Positions 27,059-35,633 of a DNA stretch of 64,000 bases are shown here, one piece after another. This DNA is from Allorhodopirellula solitaria. GTDB lineage: Bacteria > Planctomycetota > Planctomycetia > Pirellulales > Pirellulaceae. Numbering within the stretch: the first letter of the stretch is position 1; each line of letters starts with the position of its first letter. Location of the stretch: the NCBI RefSeq assembly GCF_007859855.1, contig NZ_SJPK01000002.1, positions 186,001-250,000 of the forward strand. The letters run 5' to 3'. The notes under the pieces are model-generated. The model did no database searches, had not been told where the DNA came from, and saw only the letters and a program-made list of their open reading frames with translations. The translations under genes and the position numbers were made by a program.

Positions 27059-27632
27059 GCGTGCGTTCTAAGCGTCCGTGCAGGGGGAAGCGTAGGCCAG
27101 CTAATTGAGCTCCGAAATCAAGTCTTCCATGTGCCGACCGTGTCATGTGCGTCGGGAAGGCAACACTGGGATACACGATATGGCAAGTGTGCCCTGGACA
27201 TGGCGGAGTCGAAGAACCTGTGCATGCGTGGAAAATTCCAAACGCGAGAACCGGGAGAGCCTATCGGCTCCTGGGGTCAAGCCGTGATGGCTCACCACCA
27301 GGACGATCAGCGAACCTTAATAAGGGCAATGCTGGTATGAACGCGGATAGGAAGTCAGATGGGTCCGTAGTACCGTCGACGCGGGTGAACAAAGCTGCGA
27401 CCGCAGTGGCGGAGTCCGTCGAGGAAAGGGACCTCACTGAAGGGAAGTATTGCCGAATTGGCGTCGATGCTCCGGACTCTGTGCCGGATCAAGTATCAAT
27501 TAGAGCGTCACGGGAAATCACGACAGGTAGCGACACGATGTGTCGCGATCGTTTGACCCGACGGAGGAGCCGTATGAGTCAAGGCTCACGTACGGATCTG
27601 TGCGGGGGGCGGCTGGCAACAGCCGTCCCTAC
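27059..27632 (+). mobile_element. Group II intron relic, RT largely deleted
   Basis: The 3' end carries a domain V hairpin at 27567-27598: GAGCCGTA pairs with TACGGATC (one mismatch), followed by a two-base CG bulge, the upper stem GAGT/GGCTC and a 4-base loop, with the catalytic AGC near its 5' side. Domain VI follows as a long stem around 27604-27630 with a GCAA loop and the end CCCTAC. The 5' side has a GTGCG start near 27059 and the conserved leader TTAATAAGGGCAATGCTGG just before the intron protein start at 27337. About 100 bases separate the end of recognisable reverse transcriptase sequence from domain V, where an intact element would have over 1 kb. The 5' boundary is approximate. Confidence 0.8.
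27337..27450 (+). pseudogene. N-terminal remnant of a group II intron reverse transcriptase/maturase
   Basis: From ATG 27337 the frame reads MNADRKSDGSVVPSTR, NKAATAVAESVEERD and then loses resemblance. This is the typical N-terminus of LtrA-like intron-encoded proteins of one bacterial lineage. All reverse transcriptase motifs, including YADD, the maturase domain and the HNH domain are missing. The frame stays open to 27747 through domain V, but that part is ribozyme and flank, not protein. Any splicing or movement would need a protein supplied from elsewhere. Confidence 0.75.
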
Positions 27633-27803
27633 CGCGATCCTTGAAAACCTCGGGCGCACGTTTCCGTCGGATGAGTCATTAAAATTGGGTCTGCGGAGCG
27701 TGAAGGGGCCATTTGAAATCCACCGCACCGGAACAAGCACTGAATAACCGTGCGCCAACAAGGTTCTTTTTTGCATCAAACCAGCTACGCATCCGCCGGA
27801 TGA

Positions 27804-27919
27804 GCCGTTATCCTGGCGACGCAGAGCCCGGGGGACCTGGACGACAAATGCCGAGACAACATCGACACCTGGATGCTCGGCAAAATCGCGGAGGACAACG
27901 CGGTGAAGAAGATGAAATT
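27804..27919 (+). pseudogene. Fragment of a HerA/DUF87-like ATPase
   Basis: One frame, opened by a TGA at 27801, reads AVILATQSPGDLDDKC and then DNIDTWMLGKIAEDNAVKKMK before running into repeat sequence. The motif ATQSPGD followed by N-x(3)-W-x-x-G-K/R-I resembles the sensor region near the C-terminus of HerA-type hexameric ATPases. There is no Walker A and no start, so this is a leftover of a larger gene. The same frame continues into the secreted protein at 28014, which is fortuitous. The match is by eye. Confidence 0.55.
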
Positions 27920-27935
27920 CTGCAACTCGCCCGCC

Positions 27936-27967
27936 AGTCATTCTGTCACGGTCAGTCACTCTGTCAC
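27936..27967 (+). repeat. Short direct repeat, 18-base period
   Basis: AGTCATTCTGTCAC (27936-27949) and AGTCACTCTGTCAC (27954-27967) differ at one base and are spaced to give an 18-base period, followed by TGAAAAGGTGCC. It lies immediately upstream of the gene at 28014. It looks like a dispersed intergenic repeat, but copy number cannot be judged from one window. Confidence 0.55.
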
Positions 27968-28013
27968 TGAAAAGGTGCCTGCCCAATCATTCGCTCTTAC
28001 TCGGTGGATCTCT

Positions 28014-29666
28014 ATGAAGATTCGATTCTCTTGGTTCGCTCAATGTTATGCCTTTGCGAGCGTGTTTCTGGGGACCGGTTCCCTCCTCTTGGCGCAGTCC
28101 CCGATGATGATTGCAACGGGGTGGGACTCTCCCACACCGTCGCGTTTTCACAGCGAACTCGCTGCTTTCGAAGCGTTGAACGTTTTTGACGGGACCACGA
28201 TTTCACCGACCCGAACACTGTCAAACGGGCGAACGGTTCCATGCCGGAATGCGTTTGTCGATGAGCCTTGGCAATGGGATGACTTTCAAGCGGAGCTCGC
28301 CGATCTGCTAGCGGCGACCCCCAGTACGGCGACCGAGAACTTCGTTTTCCTCTACGCCAACCCCGGCGACGTGGATTGGTTCGATGATGCCGCGTGGGAG
28401 AACGTTACTGAACACTGGCGACTGTTGGCGAGGCTTGCCAAACAGGGCAATCTACGTGGCATCCTGTTTGACGCCGAGCCTTACCACCCACCTCATTCTC
28501 AGTTTCGCTACACCGCCCAGCCCAACGCCGGCGAGTATTCTTTTGAGGAGTTCGTTGCCCAATCGCGGAAACGCGGCCAGCAGGTCATGCGGGCGGTGAC
28601 CGAGGAGTACCCCGACATCACGATCATGAGCTATCGACTGTTTTGTGACATGATTCCGACGGTCCAAACGGGTGACCTTGAGCAGTCGATCCAGACGCAT
28701 ACCTACGGTTTGCTGCCGGGATTTCTCGACGGGTGGTTGGACGTGGCCCCCGACACGATTTCGATCTGCGAAGGCGATGAAGATGCGTATCGATTCAATA
28801 GTGAAGCCGAGTTCAACCATGCCTACACTTCGATCAAGCTGCAGGCGCCACGTTATCTTTCCCCGGAGAACCAAGCGATATTTCGACAGATTTTTACGGT
28901 TGGGCACGGGTTGTACCTCGACGCGCACGTCAATCCGCCAGAGTCGTCCTGGTACATCGACCGCGACGGCAGTACCTCCGCTGGACGTCTGCGAGCCAAC
29001 GCCAGCGCCGCGTTAGCTGCGTCGGATGGCTACGTGTGGCTCTATGGGGAGCGGGCCCGATGGTGGCCTGGGGGAAAGCAGACCGATCCGACTTGGGAAG
29101 AGAAGATGCCCGGCGCGATACAGGCACTTCGGCTCGCCCGTGATCCAGTGGGCGTTGCGACCGAACGCCTGGGCTCGATTGAACGCGACGCAAACCTGCT
29201 CGCTAACGGCGACATGAAAAATGGTGCGGTTGAGGGATTGCCGGCCCAGTGGTGGGCTTGGCAAGAGGAGACCTCTCATGGCAAGTTTGCCCATCAGCCC
29301 TCTCAGGCCACTGCCAACGGCGTGCTGTCGGGGGTGCTGGGCCAAACCCTCGATGTCCAACCAGGGGAATGCTACCTCGCCAGCACGCAGGTTCGTTCAT
29401 CAGGCAACGGGTTCGCGTGCTTGACAATTGGTTGGAAGTCAGCCGAGGGGAAGTGGCTGCATCGTTCCCCTCACCAACGATTCGGTCCGACCGTTGATAA
29501 CGGACCAGGCGGTTCTCATCCGTCCGACTGGGCAACCGCAGTCGGTTGGATTCAAGTGCCCGAGGATGCAGGCCAGTTGGTCTTCATGCTCAGCGTCTCA
29601 GGGCAGCTCTCAGAGCAAGATGAAGCCGCGTTTCGCGATTGCCTGTTGGTGAAACAACCCAATTGA
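28014..29666 (+). CDS. Secreted glycosidase-like protein, family unknown
   Basis: From ATG 28014 the product has 550 residues with a clear signal peptide (SWFAQCYAFASVFLGTGSLLLA). The frame upstream to 27873 is the HerA-like fragment and repeat and is excluded. Residues about 30-390 have the alternating strands and acidic loop residues of a TIM-barrel hydrolase (GILFDAEPYHPPH, ITIMSYRLF, SISICEGDED-like, YVWLYGERARWWPG). The C-terminal 150 residues read as a beta-sandwich, possibly carbohydrate-binding (NLLANGDMKNG, CYLASTQVRSSG). No catalytic pair can be assigned with certainty, so the glycosidase reading is inference. Confidence 0.75.
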   Translation: MKIRFSWFAQCYAFASVFLGTGSLLLAQSPMMIATGWDSPTPSRFHSELAAFEALNVFDGTTISPTRTLSNGRTVPCRNAFVDEPWQWDDFQAELADLLAATPSTATENFVFLYANPGDVDWFDDAAWENVTEHWRLLARLAKQGNLRGILFDAEPYHPPHSQFRYTAQPNAGEYSFEEFVAQSRKRGQQVMRAVTEEYPDITIMSYRLFCDMIPTVQTGDLEQSIQTHTYGLLPGFLDGWLDVAPDTISICEGDEDAYRFNSEAEFNHAYTSIKLQAPRYLSPENQAIFRQIFTVGHGLYLDAHVNPPESSWYIDRDGSTSAGRLRANASAALAASDGYVWLYGERARWWPGGKQTDPTWEEKMPGAIQALRLARDPVGVATERLGSIERDANLLANGDMKNGAVEGLPAQWWAWQEETSHGKFAHQPSQATANGVLSGVLGQTLDVQPGECYLASTQVRSSGNGFACLTIGWKSAEGKWLHRSPHQRFGPTVDNGPGGSHPSDWATAVGWIQVPEDAGQLVFMLSVSGQLSEQDEAAFRDCLLVKQPN

Positions 29667-29799
29667 CGTGGTGACCCCTCAGGGTTCTGGTTCATCGGAC
29701 GTTCGCCACAGGCACTTTTCGAAAACATCACGGACACTTGAGTCATGGTTCAATCAACTGACTTCCAGTGACTGCTTTCGCCGCAGTCGGAGGAGCCAT

Positions 29800-30258
29800 C
29801 TATCTCGCATCGATCACATCGGCCATTTCAAAGTCCTGTTGGACGTCTTCATTCTCGGAGAAGTCAAAGGCCTTGATGTAGCTCTTCCCTTCGCCGATTG
29901 GCGTTCCATAGGGTGCATACTCTGGATTGACGTTCTCTCCACTGAAGCCTTGAATGCTGACGATTTGAGGCCCGCCACTGAATCCGGTGCCGTCTTGTGC
30001 AGAATCAAATTTCCCATCGACGATGGCCGCCGATCCGGCGGCCCCCGAGTTCCCTTTGGAGGTATCGGGTTCAAACATGATCGTGCCATGCTGAACCGGA
30101 TCACCTTGATAGGTAACATTGCCAGAAATTTGGTAGCGACCGGGTTCTGATGGACCGCACCCGGCGATCACTAACGTGAACCCCGCGAACGCGACGATTC
30201 GCAACGAACGGGCAACAACCGACAGGCTGCTGAAACAAAAAGGCTGCCAAGTTCTCAT
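29800..30258 (-). CDS. Small lipoprotein, transthyretin-like fold likely
   Basis: From ATG 30258 the product has 152 residues. The hydrophobic N-terminus ends in a lipobox, LVIAGC, so it is a lipoprotein. The mature part (GRYQISGNVTYQGDPVQHGTI, then IVDGKF and a final acidic tail) has the layout of the small planctomycete lipoproteins that often follow DUF1559 genes and resemble carboxypeptidase-regulatory or transthyretin-like domains. Its start overlaps the stop of the DUF1559 gene (TGATG), so translation is coupled. The longer frame upstream to 30372 lies inside the DUF1559 gene and was not used. Confidence 0.82.
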   Translation of the reverse strand: MRTWQPFCFSSLSVVARSLRIVAFAGFTLVIAGCGPSEPGRYQISGNVTYQGDPVQHGTIMFEPDTSKGNSGAAGSAAIVDGKFDSAQDGTGFSGGPQIVSIQGFSGENVNPEYAPYGTPIGEGKSYIKAFDFSENEDVQQDFEMADVIDAR

Positions 30259-31160
30259 CAATTCAACCCTTCCATTTCCGTCGACGCGCGGCTGGCGGCG
30301 GCCCGGTAGGCTGTCATGCCAATGGATTCCGTTACAAACCGAACCGAGCCATCCATCATCCCCATTAAGCATCCGCCTGGATGCTCGGATCCATAGCCGC
30401 CGTTGTTAAAAGTCATTGTGAAATTGCCGCTTTTGGCAGCATTGATAGGCCACTTGTGATTCTTGTTCGAGAGCAGGGCAACTCCATTGTACCAATACAG
30501 CCCGCGCGTCCAGGCGCGATAGAAGGGATACTTCTGGTAGGATAGTTCGCCGATTCCGATTGTATGGGTTGTGCCATCGAGGATATCAGCGAAGCGAAGT
30601 TGACTACGCAAATGAAAGACGCCATCGATGGCATACTCTCCGAACGAGGCGCTCTCACGTGATGTATCCCGCGCATAGGGCTGATTGGACTGTCCATTGG
30701 TTCCGATCGGCCCTGAGTTGCCATAGTAGTGATTCGTATAAGTGTTCGCTTCGTTGGATGCGGTGCTAACCGAGTTGACTTGCGGGCCGCTGGGACACAG
30801 CAGCGACGCGACTCGGGTGCGTGCCATTGGCATGTTCTGCACATAGTTCCCATCGTAGCGGACTTGGTCAAAGAGGGCCTGCTGTTCGATGAATGGGAGC
30901 AGCCGCACAAAAACCCCTATCTTCCCAGAGCCGTCAACGCTCATAGGCGGGAACTGTTTGTTGACGTCGTGATAACTGTGCAGTGCCAGTCCCAGCTGTT
31001 TCATGTTGTTGGAACACTGCATCCGTCGAGCGGCTTCGCGGGCTGCTTGGACAGCCGGCAATAGCAAGCCCACTAGAATACCGATGATGGCGATCACCAC
31101 CAACAATTCCACCAAGGTGAACCCTCGGCGGGGCATCGGACGAGAAGGAAAGTAATTCAC
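30258..31160 (-). CDS. DUF1559 domain, prepilin-like protein
   Basis: The protein has 300 residues from GTG 31160, which has GAGG eight bases upstream; ATG 31136 is the alternative start. The N-terminus PRRGFTLVELLVVIAIIGIL is a type IV prepilin/pseudopilin methylation site with its hydrophobic helix, followed by the planctomycete signature AAREAARRMQC and LGLALHSYHD. The C-terminal end carries the H-x-G and DGSVRF motif of DUF1559. These proteins occur in many copies in planctomycetes and are probably processed by a prepilin peptidase; their role is unknown. It is co-translated with the lipoprotein at 29800. Confidence 0.95.
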   Translation of the reverse strand: MNYFPSRPMPRRGFTLVELLVVIAIIGILVGLLLPAVQAAREAARRMQCSNNMKQLGLALHSYHDVNKQFPPMSVDGSGKIGVFVRLLPFIEQQALFDQVRYDGNYVQNMPMARTRVASLLCPSGPQVNSVSTASNEANTYTNHYYGNSGPIGTNGQSNQPYARDTSRESASFGEYAIDGVFHLRSQLRFADILDGTTHTIGIGELSYQKYPFYRAWTRGLYWYNGVALLSNKNHKWPINAAKSGNFTMTFNNGGYGSEHPGGCLMGMMDGSVRFVTESIGMTAYRAAASRASTEMEGLN

Positions 31161-31587
31161 TTTTAGACCTCGTTAAAACAGAAATGCGGTGCTCGACAAC
31201 GGGAGGAGCTGTGGTTGATTGAGGAGACTGGAGGTGAAGGAGGACACCGCTCTCCCCAAAATGGATCCATGCTTTCTCGATGAACGTGCACAAGTTGAAA
31301 TGGAATGGCGTCATTCGGTTCTGACCTCGTCGCATCTTCACTCTGTGATGAGGCAGCCTAAGGAGAACTCGAGCTCGCGCTAAGAATGTGGTAATGGTAG
31401 CATACCTCACGTTCTGGGGTTCGACAGTGAGAATTTCTTTCTTCCTGTGGGTGCGCACCGGCCTCGGTTGCGAGCAGAGACGTCGGCTTGAGGCGACTCG
31501 CGACGACGCTGAAGTGAAACACGCGACACCCGGGGAGATCGGTTAGACTGGAAAGTGTTTCACTTCCTATCCGCTCGGAGAGTCACC
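31161..31587. other. Divergent intergenic region
   Basis: This stretch separates the DUF1559 gene (-) from the oxidoreductase gene (+) and should hold both promoters. No gene, strong hairpin or recognisable operator was seen. Confidence 0.5.
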
Positions 31588-32676
31588 ATGATGCCGTTTA
31601 ACCGCAGGGATTTTCTTTCGACCGCCGCGACCATCGGTGCGGCCAGCACGTTCGGTGTGCATACGTCGTTGGCTGCAGAGTCGAAGTCGACTGTCAACTT
31701 CGCACTGGTGGGTTTAGGAAGTCTCAGCACCAACCAACTGGCGCCAGCTCTTCAGAAAACGAAGCATGCGAAGTTGGTGGGAATCGTGACGGGGACGCCC
31801 AAGAAGGAAAAGACATGGGCGGACAAGTACGGGATCCAGAAACAAAACATCTATAATTACGAAACCTACGATAAGATTCGCGATAACGAAGACATCGATG
31901 TCGTCTACATCGTGCTACCCAACGGCATGCATGCGGAGTACACGGTCCGTGCCGCTGAGGCGGGCAAGCATGTGTTGTGCGAAAAACCGATGGCGAATTC
32001 GAGCGAAGAATGTCGGCAAATGATCGCGGCCTGCGACCAGAACAACCGCAAACTGGCGATCGGATATCGCTGTCAATTTGAACCTCACCATCAGCAATGC
32101 ATTGAGCTGGCCCGCAGCGAGAAGTTCGGCTCGCTCAAGGCGGTCGAAGCAGGGTTTGGGTTCACGATCGGCGATCCCAACCAGTGGCGACTCGATGCCA
32201 AGCTCGCCGGCGGGGGCGCCCTGATGGATGTCGGCGTGTATGCCTTGCAGGCTTGCCGGTATCTCACCGGTGAAGAGCCTCAGTCGATCACGGCCCAGGA
32301 AACGAAAACCGATCCGAAGAAGTTTGCGGAGGTTGATGAGACGATCACGTGGACGATGAAGATGCCCAGCGGCGTGAATTGTTTTTGCGCGACGTCCTAT
32401 GCGTTTCGTGGGGTCAATCGGTACCACGCTTACGCCGACAAGGGCTGGTTCGGTCTCGATCCAGCGTTCAGTTATGGCGGGCTGCGCGGTCAGACCAGCG
32501 AGGGTGCAATCGAAGCCCCTGAGGTTGACCAGTTTGCCGCCGAGATCGATGCCTTTGCCAAGTGCATTCTCGAGGACCGTGAGAGTAGCGTCGCCGGTGA
32601 GGAAGGGCTGCGAGATCTCCTCGCTGTCGAGGCGATCTACGAAAGCATCCAGAGTGGCCGCCGCGTGGATCTGTAG
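31588..32676 (+). CDS. Gfo/Idh/MocA family oxidoreductase, Tat-exported
   Basis: From ATG 31588 the product has 362 residues; a second ATG follows directly. The start NRRDFLSTAATIGAAS is a twin-arginine signal. The Rossmann part begins FALVGLGSLS, and the family hallmark EKP occurs in VLCEKPMANSSEEC, with the catalytic Lys in that motif. GGGALMDVGVYAL with its Asp/His-type loop is the C-terminal domain. The family oxidises or reduces sugars with NAD(P); Tat export implies the cofactor is bound before export, as in glucose-fructose oxidoreductase. The upstream frame from 31555 is not needed. It is monocistronic and convergent with the VWA gene. Confidence 0.93.
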   Translation: MMPFNRRDFLSTAATIGAASTFGVHTSLAAESKSTVNFALVGLGSLSTNQLAPALQKTKHAKLVGIVTGTPKKEKTWADKYGIQKQNIYNYETYDKIRDNEDIDVVYIVLPNGMHAEYTVRAAEAGKHVLCEKPMANSSEECRQMIAACDQNNRKLAIGYRCQFEPHHQQCIELARSEKFGSLKAVEAGFGFTIGDPNQWRLDAKLAGGGALMDVGVYALQACRYLTGEEPQSITAQETKTDPKKFAEVDETITWTMKMPSGVNCFCATSYAFRGVNRYHAYADKGWFGLDPAFSYGGLRGQTSEGAIEAPEVDQFAAEIDAFAKCILEDRESSVAGEEGLRDLLAVEAIYESIQSGRRVDL

Positions 32677-32771
32677 CCGATGGGGGCGAACTGCCACCGG
32701 CTGGGTCTCAAACGGGCGGCCCTGGGTCGCGTTACCGCATCGGGCGAGACGTGGAGGTGACCAGAACTCAC

Positions 32772-33977
32772 TCAGTTCTCGACTTGGAAACCGGATGCTT
32801 GCAATTGTACTTCCACCGCTTCGGTGATTGCGTCACCGAGCGTTGCCGGGCCGGGCGTCGCCGCGGACGCTGCTTCCTGGGCGTCGATGTACTGTTGCCG
32901 TTCGCGGCTGAGTTCGGCCAGTTTCTTTTTGATTTCAGCACGTTTTTTCGACATCGCTTCGATCCGCTCCACTCGCTCTTCGGGCGTGAGTTTTTGCAGT
33001 TCGACAGGAAGTTCTTCCGATTCGAGCTTGGTAATCGCGTCGGCGTCTTCGGCGTAGGTGTCGACGAGATCGCGACCGACGTTGCTGTACAGCGAGCTAG
33101 ATTTAATCGCCGCTCGACTGCTCAATCCGCTGCCCGCATTGGCATCCTGAGCGGCTTGGTTCGTAGCGTAACCCCGGCGTCGGTCGGCGGCTCCGAACCA
33201 GAGGTAGGTCTTGTTGAGCTCGGCATTGAGCTGGATGATGATCTTGTCTTGCGGTGTCTTTCGATGCACGACCTTTTCGTCCTGATTGATATTCAGGAAT
33301 TTTCCCTCGGCGAGCGCGGCACCGGCTTGCCACTGGCCACGGACGCCCTGGTCGTAGTTGCCACAGTGAATCGTATTGACGATGACGCCCTCGCCAATCG
33401 CGTTTTTGCAGGCATCGTCATAGTTCACGGGGCCTTGAGTGAACGGCTCGTTACCGGCGATGAAGATGGCCTGATAGGCGTTCGGTTCACTGCTCCAGTC
33501 GAGACGTTTGATGGCTTCGTTGATCACGGCGCCGCAGTACTCATCGCCACCGGACGTCGTCAGGGCGAAGAGTGCTTCGGAGACCTTGTCGAGGTTGTCA
33601 GTCAGTGGCACGACTTGGCGAATGTAGTCTTCGGAGGCGGGCAATCCGGAGTTGCCGTACTCAAAGATGGAAACCCTCAGTTGCGGTGTTTTGCCAGCTT
33701 TTCTAGCTTTAGCAAATCGCTGCACAATATTCCAAAGCTGGTTCTTGGCTTGATGAATCAACCCATCCATGGAATTGGACGTGTCGAGCAGGATCGCGAC
33801 GTCGACGGCGGGGCGGTCACCCGTGAAGGGGGCCTGATCGCTCTGGCCGGTTTCGCCACTCGACCCGGGATTGATCGTGATCGTCACGTCTTGAGCGGAT
33901 GCGGAGAGCGGTGGGGCAAATAGGTTGCAAGCGAAGGCCAGGCTGAGCAGTACCGGCAGGGCGCGAGAACGGATCAT
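32772..33977 (-). CDS. Secreted von Willebrand factor A domain protein
   Basis: The protein has 401 residues from ATG 33977, with a signal peptide (ALPVLLSLAFACNLFAPPLSASA). The VWA domain starts at about residue 55, and its metal-ion-dependent adhesion site DTSNS is at 65-69, followed by LRVSIFEYGN and TTSGGDEYCG. The C-terminal 130 residues are a charged helical region (KLTPEERVERIEAMSKKRAE) likely to form a coiled coil. The protein probably binds another protein through a metal at the cell surface or in the periplasm. Its neighbours give no pathway. Confidence 0.9.
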   Translation of the reverse strand: MIRSRALPVLLSLAFACNLFAPPLSASAQDVTITINPGSSGETGQSDQAPFTGDRPAVDVAILLDTSNSMDGLIHQAKNQLWNIVQRFAKARKAGKTPQLRVSIFEYGNSGLPASEDYIRQVVPLTDNLDKVSEALFALTTSGGDEYCGAVINEAIKRLDWSSEPNAYQAIFIAGNEPFTQGPVNYDDACKNAIGEGVIVNTIHCGNYDQGVRGQWQAGAALAEGKFLNINQDEKVVHRKTPQDKIIIQLNAELNKTYLWFGAADRRRGYATNQAAQDANAGSGLSSRAAIKSSSLYSNVGRDLVDTYAEDADAITKLESEELPVELQKLTPEERVERIEAMSKKRAEIKKKLAELSRERQQYIDAQEAASAATPGPATLGDAITEAVEVQLQASGFQVEN

Positions 33978-34103
33978 GGGACGAGTTCCTGAGAGCGAAA
34001 AGAATCGAAGGCGAAGGCACCTTCTATTATTGACGATCGAGGGAATCGTTTATTGGGATATTTTTGCAGGATTTTTCGATTGGACCCGCATTCGACTCGG
34101 CAT

Positions 34104-35633
34104 TCAGCGGGCTAGCTCCACGCGATAGCCGTCGCGATTGTCGTCTCGTTGGTAGCGGCCGGTTGTTCCGGGCACGTCGTGGATCCGAAATAGCAGCCAG
34201 GAAGGGCTGTCGATTTCAATGGTCTGGACACCTGGGGTGGGCTCGCTGGCATCGAGTTGGGCTAGGGTGATGCGATGTTCAAAGGGAGCTTGGATCGTCA
34301 GCCCGGCCACTTTCTCGCTGGCGGCCGGCGGGATGGGCAGAACACAGATTTGCAGCTGTCCGATGGGGTAGCCACGGTGATGGTGAGCGGTGATCCCGGC
34401 GGGCGTGCTGACCCAGTCCCGGGCGACGACTGCATCCTCGTCGCTGGGGTGAAGATTCTCTTTCGCGACGATCACACATTCCCCTCGAGCTCGCAATTGC
34501 AACCGGCCGCGGGGAAACCAAACGCCCGCCGACTGCCAACCACGGTTCGCGGCAACGTCGACCGAGTGATTTCGGCCGTCATATCGAGGGTCATCGGTCG
34601 AGATCGCTACCTGGTCTCGCTGAGGGTCGAATCCAAATTCCATGTCGTGCAACCAGACCTGCCATCGTGCGCGGACGGCGGGCCACTGGCCACTAATTTC
34701 GCGAAAAAACTGAGTCGTGAAGGCAGGCGAGGTATCCCCCCCATTCTGTGCCGCCTCAATGAAGGCGGGACGGGTGTCGTCATACGAGGTCAATAGCATC
34801 GCGGCGGCCCAGCACCACGTGTAGGTTTCGACGTCACCGTGCAGGTCTGTCGGAAGCTTCAAGACACTCGCGAGGGTCGGCAGTTCCCCCGACTCGCGAC
34901 GCTCCTCAATGACCCGGTAACGGCCCCAAACCGGTGCATCGTCTGGAGTTTGTGGCAGCTCGTTGATGCGAAACGAGTTCGCCGCTTGGGCAAGCAACCC
35001 GGGGCCGCCCTGGAGGCTAGCACCGCGTCCCCCTCGGTGAGTTGCGAGCAAGTCCGCTGTGCCTTCGCTATACCAACTCGGCCCACCGCCGCCAAAGAGC
35101 GTGAAGGCAAGGGAGTGAACGCCCTCGTGCAGGATCAAGTGACGATTATAATAGGGCGTCGTTTGATAATGCACCCAGATCGTCGAAGGGGTGGCGAACC
35201 CATTTTCAAACGCGGGCAGGGTCGCGGGCAAAACGCCTCGTTGGCGAAACGCGTCGGCGTCTCGCATCAAATACCCGTCGATCTTCCAATGGTCGGCCGC
35301 ATTGGCGGGAAGCCCCCAAAACGCCAGCCACTGGGGCACGGCAGCGTCAAAGGAGGCAACAACGTCCTCGAGCAAGTTCGCGTCGTCGACGTCGCTCGTT
35401 AACCGTAGATGGACGCCCTCGCGCACGACCGGTTCAGCCGCGAAGAGAGATGCGGCAAATGATGAGACCAGGAGCAAGCAAAAGACGCCCCCGATCCGCA
35501 GACAACGCGATTGCCGCAGTCGCCGATCTCGGTCGATGGCAGGATCGCGGGCAAGCGGCAATCGGTTTCGTTGGGAGCGAAGCATTCCGAGCGTCTGGGG
35601 GCGTGTCGCGTCGCTACCGAGCGGCGTGATCAT
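34104..35633 (-). CDS. Secreted zinc metalloprotease-like protein (peptidase MA type)
   Basis: The protein has 509 residues from ATG 35633, whose ATGA overlaps the stop of the HEAT-repeat gene; ATG 35585 is an alternative closer to the signal sequence. After the signal (LLLVSSFAASLFA), residues 169-173 form HEGVH, an HExxH zinc site, and Glu190 in WYSEGTADLLA is the likely third ligand. This spacing fits gluzincin/peptidase MA-like proteins. The second half is a beta-rich region of unknown kind. Tight overlap with the HEAT-repeat secreted protein suggests a joint envelope role. No substrate can be named. Confidence 0.8.
   Translation of the reverse strand: MITPLGSDATRPQTLGMLRSQRNRLPLARDPAIDRDRRLRQSRCLRIGGVFCLLLVSSFAASLFAAEPVVREGVHLRLTSDVDDANLLEDVVASFDAAVPQWLAFWGLPANAADHWKIDGYLMRDADAFRQRGVLPATLPAFENGFATPSTIWVHYQTTPYYNRHLILHEGVHSLAFTLFGGGGPSWYSEGTADLLATHRGGRGASLQGGPGLLAQAANSFRINELPQTPDDAPVWGRYRVIEERRESGELPTLASVLKLPTDLHGDVETYTWCWAAAMLLTSYDDTRPAFIEAAQNGGDTSPAFTTQFFREISGQWPAVRARWQVWLHDMEFGFDPQRDQVAISTDDPRYDGRNHSVDVAANRGWQSAGVWFPRGRLQLRARGECVIVAKENLHPSDEDAVVARDWVSTPAGITAHHHRGYPIGQLQICVLPIPPAASEKVAGLTIQAPFEHRITLAQLDASEPTPGVQTIEIDSPSWLLFRIHDVPGTTGRYQRDDNRDGYRVELAR

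Noticed and set aside
26595-27176. Minus-strand open frame of 193 codons
   Set aside because: It overlaps the 3' end of the ATPase partner gene and the intron relic, and has no ribosome binding site or recognisable motif.
27145-27747. Open frame of 200 codons through the intron relic
   Set aside because: Only codons from 27337 to about 27450 resemble a reverse transcriptase; the rest crosses domain V and VI, which are RNA structure.
32751-33923. Plus-strand open frame of 390 codons
   Set aside because: It lies antisense to the VWA gene, whose signal peptide and MIDAS motif make the minus strand the coding one.
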